From: Bacteroidota bacterium
GTDB lineage: Bacteria > Bacteroidota > Bacteroidia > NS11-12g > UBA955
Direction of reading: 5' to 3'
DNA length: 6,609 nucleotides
Assembly: GCA_005788145.1 (NCBI GenBank)
Contig: SXYY01000148.1
Span: 1-6,609, forward strand
The position numbers and the translations under genes are program-made. The notes beneath the pieces were generated by a model that was not told where the DNA came from, did not search any database, and was given only the letters and a program-made list of their open reading frames with translations. Below are positions 6,233 through 6,609 of this stretch, piece after piece (the stretch's first letter is position 1; every line of letters begins with the position of its first letter).

Positions 6233-6609
6233 ATGGTTAAAAAAGTGGGTTTGGTGATTTTGGATGGCTGGGGCTTGGGAAATGGCTCTCATTCCGATGC
6301 GATCAATCAGGCAATCACCCCGTTTACAGATTCATTGTTTGCGCGATATCCGCATGCAACTTTGCGCACGGATGGAGAGAATGTGGGTTTGCCGGAAGGA
6401 CAAATGGGCAATTCAGAGGTTGGGCATATGAACATTGGTGCGGGAAGGATTGTGTGGCAGATGTTGGCCAAAATTAACAAAGCTTTTTCTGAGGGGTCGG
6501 TCGCGAACAACGCTGTTTTGTTGGCCGCGATGGATAAAGCGAAGTCGGAAAATCGTCCTTTCCACATCATGGGTTTGCTGAGCGATGGCGGGGTGCACGC
6601 CCACATCGA
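6233..6609 (+). CDS. gpmI: 2,3-bisphosphoglycerate-independent phosphoglycerate mutase, 5' part
   Basis: Interconverts 3- and 2-phosphoglycerate in glycolysis and gluconeogenesis using two Mn ions and a phosphoserine; cytoplasmic. Only the first 125 of an expected 510 or so residues are in the window. The N-terminus VGLVILDGWGLG holds metal ligand Asp11, GQMGNSEVGHMNIGAGR (56-72) holds the phosphorylated Ser61, and LLSDGGVHAHI (115-125) holds substrate-binding His121. All match the family without change. The ATG at 6233 is the only start that keeps the conserved first strand, since the next in-frame Met is residue 59. The gene is divergent from the SPOR gene with a 56-bp gap and has no Shine-Dalgarno. 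Confidence 0.96.
   Translation, partial: MVKKVGLVILDGWGLGNGSHSDAINQAITPFTDSLFARYPHATLRTDGENVGLPEGQMGNSEVGHMNIGAGRIVWQMLAKINKAFSEGSVANNAVLLAAMDKAKSENRPFHIMGLLSDGGVHAHI

Overview
The window looks like chromosomal DNA of a Bacteroidota member, probably Flavobacteriales-like although the order is not certain. The evidence is a secreted protein ending in a type IX secretion (T9SS) sorting domain, promoter-like TAnnTTTG motifs, AT-rich leaders without Shine-Dalgarno sequences, and the fur-purA pairing. No mobile element, CRISPR array, tRNA or rRNA was seen.

Left part (1-3273): two divergent genes share a 110-bp control region. On the minus strand is a secreted GH13 alpha-glucan hydrolase of the neopullulanase/cyclomaltodextrinase type. 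Its C-terminus is cut by the window edge, but all catalytic residues are visible. On the plus strand is a 554-residue secreted protein built from three diverged CBM20/E-set-like beta-sandwich repeats, one different beta module and a T9SS tail, with no catalytic domain visible. Together they look like a starch or maltodextrin pair, one hydrolysing and one binding; this is inferred from families and position. A perfect 19-bp hairpin at 3233-3273 ends the plus-strand gene and also faces the minus-strand operon on the other side.

Middle and right part (3290-6176, minus strand): a tight four-gene cluster reads SPOR-domain envelope protein, Fur-family repressor, adenylosuccinate synthase (purA), FAH-family hydrolase. 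The gaps are 5, 18 and 20 bp, so it is probably one transcript. It mixes envelope, metal-responsive regulation, AMP synthesis and small 2-keto acid chemistry.

Right edge (6233-6609, plus strand): the first 125 codons of cofactor-independent phosphoglycerate mutase (gpmI), divergent from the SPOR operon. The 56-bp gap between them has a -7 promoter-like motif about 4 bp before each start codon, suggesting leaderless or nearly leaderless transcripts in both directions.

The most interesting candidate for something little described is the repeat-built T9SS binding protein with its divergent amylase and the small dyad in their shared promoter region. The rest is recognisable housekeeping material with some unusual details.
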